From contig RPFO01000072.1 in NCBI GenBank assembly GCA_009746045.1, positions 3,324,823 to 3,356,736 of the forward strand: a DNA stretch of 31,914 bases, written 5' to 3'. This DNA is from Mesostigma viride. Taxonomy: Eukaryota; Streptophyta; Mesostigmatophyceae; Mesostigmatales; Mesostigmataceae. Within the stretch, counting starts at the first letter, position 1. Each line of letters opens with the position of its first letter. The position numbers were made by a program, and so were the translations under genes. The notes under the pieces are model-generated. The model was not told the origin of the DNA. It ran no database searches and was given only the letters and a program-made list of their open reading frames with translations. Positions 29,358-31,914 of the stretch are shown here, piece by piece.

Positions 29358-29693
29358 ATGGCGGTATTGCTCGGTGACGCAATGATTTGGGAAGCACCGC
29401 CACAAATTATTAAAGACCTCGCGCCCTCCCCGCGTTCGTCGTTCATGCCATTGCATGCTCCAAGCCCGAATCCCGAATCATACACTCGCCCAGGAGACCG
29501 GTATGCGCCGCGCCGTACCCCCGGCCCGCCCAGGCACTACGGCGCCTGTAACGCCAGTTTCGATGACTACCAGCGAGTAGGTACTTATCGTACTGTTGAG
29601 TCTGTCCCTGGTCTGTCAGTTGTTGTTGTTGTTGTGGACGAGGGCCGGATATATTTAGTATCGGTGGTACTATCGGGTCTGTCAATACCGTAG
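29358..29693 (+). CDS. hypothetical divergent open frame or first exon
   Basis: A frame of 111 codons starts MAVLLGDAMIWEAPPQ and contains a GC-rich Pro-rich middle (29421-29575) like the confirmed exons. It then becomes low complexity (VVVVVV) beyond a donor-like GTAGGT at 29579. If real, it would be a first exon ending near YQR at 29577 and divergent from AN. No family was recognised, and it may be chance. Confidence 0.25.
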   Translation: MAVLLGDAMIWEAPPQIIKDLAPSPRSSFMPLHAPSPNPESYTRPGDRYAPRRTPGPPRHYGACNASFDDYQRVGTYRTVESVPGLSVVVVVVDEGRIYLVSVVLSGLSIP

Positions 29694-29720
29694 TGGTCCC
29701 AATATCTGTACGCGTAATCA

Positions 29721-29921
29721 GGCGGAGCCAATTTTCGGAAGAACTGTCAGGTTCGCCAGAATTGGCGAAGCTTATAAGGCCGTACACGTGAGAAAACATA
29801 GGAATAGGGGATGAAAATCCGTCAATCCATCCATACATACATCCATCCATACATACATCCACCGAATTTGTCCCGAATTTGCAAGCATAAGGGTGAGGTT
29901 CTTCCGAAAATTGGCTCCGCC
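29721..29921. mobile_element. MITE-like element, 201 bp with 24-bp perfect terminal inverted repeats
   Basis: 29721-29744 (GGCGGAGCCAATTTTCGGAA + GAAC) is the exact reverse complement of 29898-29921. The interior holds a CCATCCATACATA-type repeat at about 29825-29861. No convincing target duplication is visible, so the true ends may lie slightly outside. Confidence 0.75.
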
Positions 29922-30172
29922 GTAGAGTTTCAACGGGCAAGTTGCAAACACGCACGTTACTTGATTATGTACGAATCGACCTCGTACAGGCCCAAAAAAA
30001 CCCTCTTCCGGGCCTCGTACACCTCAAAATTAGGTACCACCAGCGCAGCGCGGCGCAGACCTTAAAGCCTAGCTACCCGTGGCGCGGCGCCCGGAGGGAG
30101 TTTTCGCGCGCAAACTTCGTTTGATCTGCGTTGAGACATGACTCAGAGGTAAACTGTGCATTTTTTAGTTAT

Positions 30173-30493
30173 TTCCGGGTAAATGGGTATGATTTTTATT
30201 AACCAATAGGAATATCATTAGGTGAAGAGGTACCACGTATCGACCAGCTGGTTACCCTCTGAGGGTAGTGTGATAGGTGAAAGGTTTAGAAAGGAGCATT
30301 TAGAAAGGAGTGACCAGGGGAGCCAAGTGACGCGCGTAAGGTCACGGCCGGCGTGAGGAATGCAAGTAAACACCATGTTGCGTCCCAGGAGAGCATGGAA
30401 GAGCTCCAAGGGGCTGGGCCTGTCATTGTTGGGCCCGGGGTCCCACACCTTGTATTGTTCTTGCGCCAAGAGCCAAGCGCGACGCATTGTTTA
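30173..30493. repeat. dispersed repeat copy 1 (about 320 bp)
   Basis: It runs from TTCCGGGTAAATGGG to CGCGACGC...TTGTTTAG and is directly repeated at 30920-31257. On the minus strand both copies read NNDRP.PLELFHALL, VFTCIPH, LTRVTWLPWS and GNQLVDTW, with several small indels between them. It may derive from an element ORF. The family was not recognised. Confidence 0.75.
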
Positions 30494-30919
30494 GTTATCC
30501 CATACCGGGCGGCACCATCACAATATACCCGCCCGCTGGCATTCAGTTAGCTAAATGGCTACTACCTAGTCAGTACCTACATGCAGTTCAGTCAAACTGA
30601 ACTGAACTACCTACTACTCGCGCACCCTTGAATATACCCTGACATTATACGTACGTACAGTAAAAATAATTCCCAAAAGTTCTCGTACACGTAACAAAAA
30701 TTCCTAAAAGTATTCGTACGATAATGTACAGATATTGGGGCCACTACGGTAGTTCATTCCCACGCCGGATATGATTGTACTGATTGACCTCGGCCACTAT
30801 AGATTCTCTGCTGCCCTTGGGCGGCGTGGGACACACCACCACCACCACCTGCCACCACCACACCACCACACCATGATGACGGAGTTTCCTCAGCAGAGTT
30901 TCCTCAGCTTCCTTATTGT

Positions 30920-31257
30920 TTCCGGGTAAATGGGTACTTTTTATTAACCAATAAGAATATCGTTAGGTTAAGAGGGACCACGTATCGACCAGCTGGTTAC
31001 CCACTGAGGGTAGTGTGATAGGTGAAACGGGTTTAGAACTGAAAGGAGCATTATGTGACCAGGGGAGCCAAGTGACGCGCGTAAGGTCACCGTCATGAGG
31101 AATGCAAGTAAACACCCTGTTGTGTCCCATGAGGAGAGCATGGAAAAGCTCCAATGGGTTAGGCCTGTCATTGTTGGGCCCGGCCGGGATCCCCGGCACA
31201 CCTTAATTATCATTGTTCTTGCGCCAAGAGCCGCCAGGCGCGACGCCGCATTGCTCA
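30920..31257. repeat. dispersed repeat copy 2 (about 340 bp)
   Basis: Same orientation as 30173-30493, with insertions and deletions (an AGGAGCATTTAGAAAGGAG duplication is present only in copy 1). The spacer of about 430 bp carries CACCAC repeats at 30834-30870 and a sequence matching 29686-29711 in inverted orientation. Confidence 0.75.
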
Positions 31258-31424
31258 TGAGTTCCAGAGGAAGATAGCTTCCTTGTTGTTTCCAACGCCG
31301 CCATGTGTTAGTGCATTAACCGACAGATATTCTATAGTGGCACAGTGCCGGATCATACTATCGAAGGCCGGATACTTCAATACCACCGATACTAAATATA
31401 TGATCATATTGATGTTGTTGCGGA

Positions 31425-31750
31425 CGTTGTTAATTAATTAATTAATTAATTAGACTCGTGCTCCCGTTGGGGAGTCACGGAGCATTAACCCCGATGGATG
31501 GATGGATGGGTGCACATATTCCGACCGGTCTAATCTATCTACATTGGCTACATACTACATCTATCTAACAACATTCTAACTATCACATCTATCTAGGCAG
31601 CAGCACGCTGCCCTAGGGGAGCTATCTAGCGTGCCTCCCGTGGGATTGCACACGTGGGCGCTTCCCCACTGGGGGGGGCTCGTTGTCCTCTATCATGACC
31701 TGGGCCCACTTGGCCTTGTCCATCATCTTCTTCCAAATCACGGAGAGGCC
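31425..31750 (-). mobile_element. retroelement 3' end on the minus strand
   Basis: The minus strand reads GLSVIWKKMMDKAKWAQVM and PPPVGKRPRVQSHGRHAR then a stop near 31628, related to the 17948-18463 frame and, in the PVGK.P tail, to units E and F. Downstream, CTCCC-CAAC-GGGAG (31474-31461) is followed by a TAATTAATTAATTAA tail (31453-31431). This is the same terminal module as in the main block. Confidence 0.7.
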
Positions 31751-31795
31751 TAGTTAACGTTGTTAATGTTGTTGCCCACGCCGCACATGCTGCAG

Positions 31796-31880
31796 GGCAA
31801 CTCACAAACAAGGTGAGAGTCACTCACAAACTGACAAGGTGAGAGTCACTCACAAACAAGGTGAGAGCGGTGAGATATAT
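31796..31880. repeat. tandem repeat of about 22-26 bp with internal hairpins
   Basis: Three units of CTCACAAAC(TGA)CAAGGTGAGAGTCA, each with CTCAC and GTGAG able to pair. It continues into GTGAGATATATATAC at the window end. Confidence 0.8.
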
Positions 31881-31914
31881 ATACTATTAATAACCCTGTC
31901 GGTTCACGGGTGCG

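Larger units (their letters stand above)
29649..31401. repeat. inverted repeat pairs framing the 29.6-31.4 kb region
   Basis: 29649-29669 is the exact reverse complement of 31381-31401 (21 bp). 29686-29711 is the reverse complement of 30725-30750 (25 of 26). A third, partial relative (ACAGATATT...AGTGGC) lies near 31325. They look like pieces of one element family in both orientations. Confidence 0.7.

Noticed and set aside
30104-30119. E2F-like site TTTTCGCGCGCAAA
   Set aside because: A single near-palindromic match about 960 bp upstream of the AN start, inside repeat-rich sequence, is not enough to call a regulatory site.

Overview
This window is eukaryotic nuclear DNA, most likely from a green alga or streptophyte alga. 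The support is two spliced protein genes with GC-rich exons and GT-AG introns, long introns full of micro- and minisatellites, and a block of degenerate non-LTR retroelements with a solo LTR. The taxon cannot be fixed from the sequence. The best clue is a complete ANGUSTIFOLIA-type (plant CtBP-like) gene with the plant-specific C-terminal extension. No bacterial operon, rRNA, tRNA or CRISPR array was seen.

Layout. 1-827: a 32-bp minisatellite and the end of an intron. 828-5891 (or 6025), + strand: five exons holding the 3' part of a gene whose protein resembles a bacterial-type secreted protein family; its 5' end lies before the window. 5892-6500: a degenerate array of copies of that gene's last visible 5' splice junction. 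6501-7748: no convincing gene. 7749-18463: a nested retroelement block. It holds four + strand ORF1-type units (A 7749-9115, B 11990-13455, D 13481-14640, C 16018-17560), two short 3'-end units (E, F), minus-strand reverse-transcriptase pieces (9321-9935, 10166-11716, 15672-16010), a 616-bp solo LTR with a perfect 5-bp target duplication, and a further minus-strand element ORF. 19128-29147, minus strand: a complete eight-exon ANGUSTIFOLIA-like gene encoding 623 residues. 29148-31914: upstream flank with a MITE-like element, a duplicated repeat of about 330 bp and the 3' end of another retroelement.

The most unusual signal is shared by both genes. Their introns contain repeated, decayed copies of the exon edges that bound them. 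Copies of the 5' splice junction (last 15-40 exon bases plus the start of the intron) lie in the donor half, and copies of the 3' splice junction lie in the acceptor half. They range from near-perfect (37/40, 21/21) to strongly decayed. In two introns they form real arrays: about 57-bp spacing at 5880-6490, and a 12-unit 33-bp minisatellite at 22020-22415 whose exon-proximal unit carries the real splice donor. A second signal is a conserved 3' terminal module on several retroelement families: a short hairpin with a CAAC loop followed by a TTAA/AATT-type tail.
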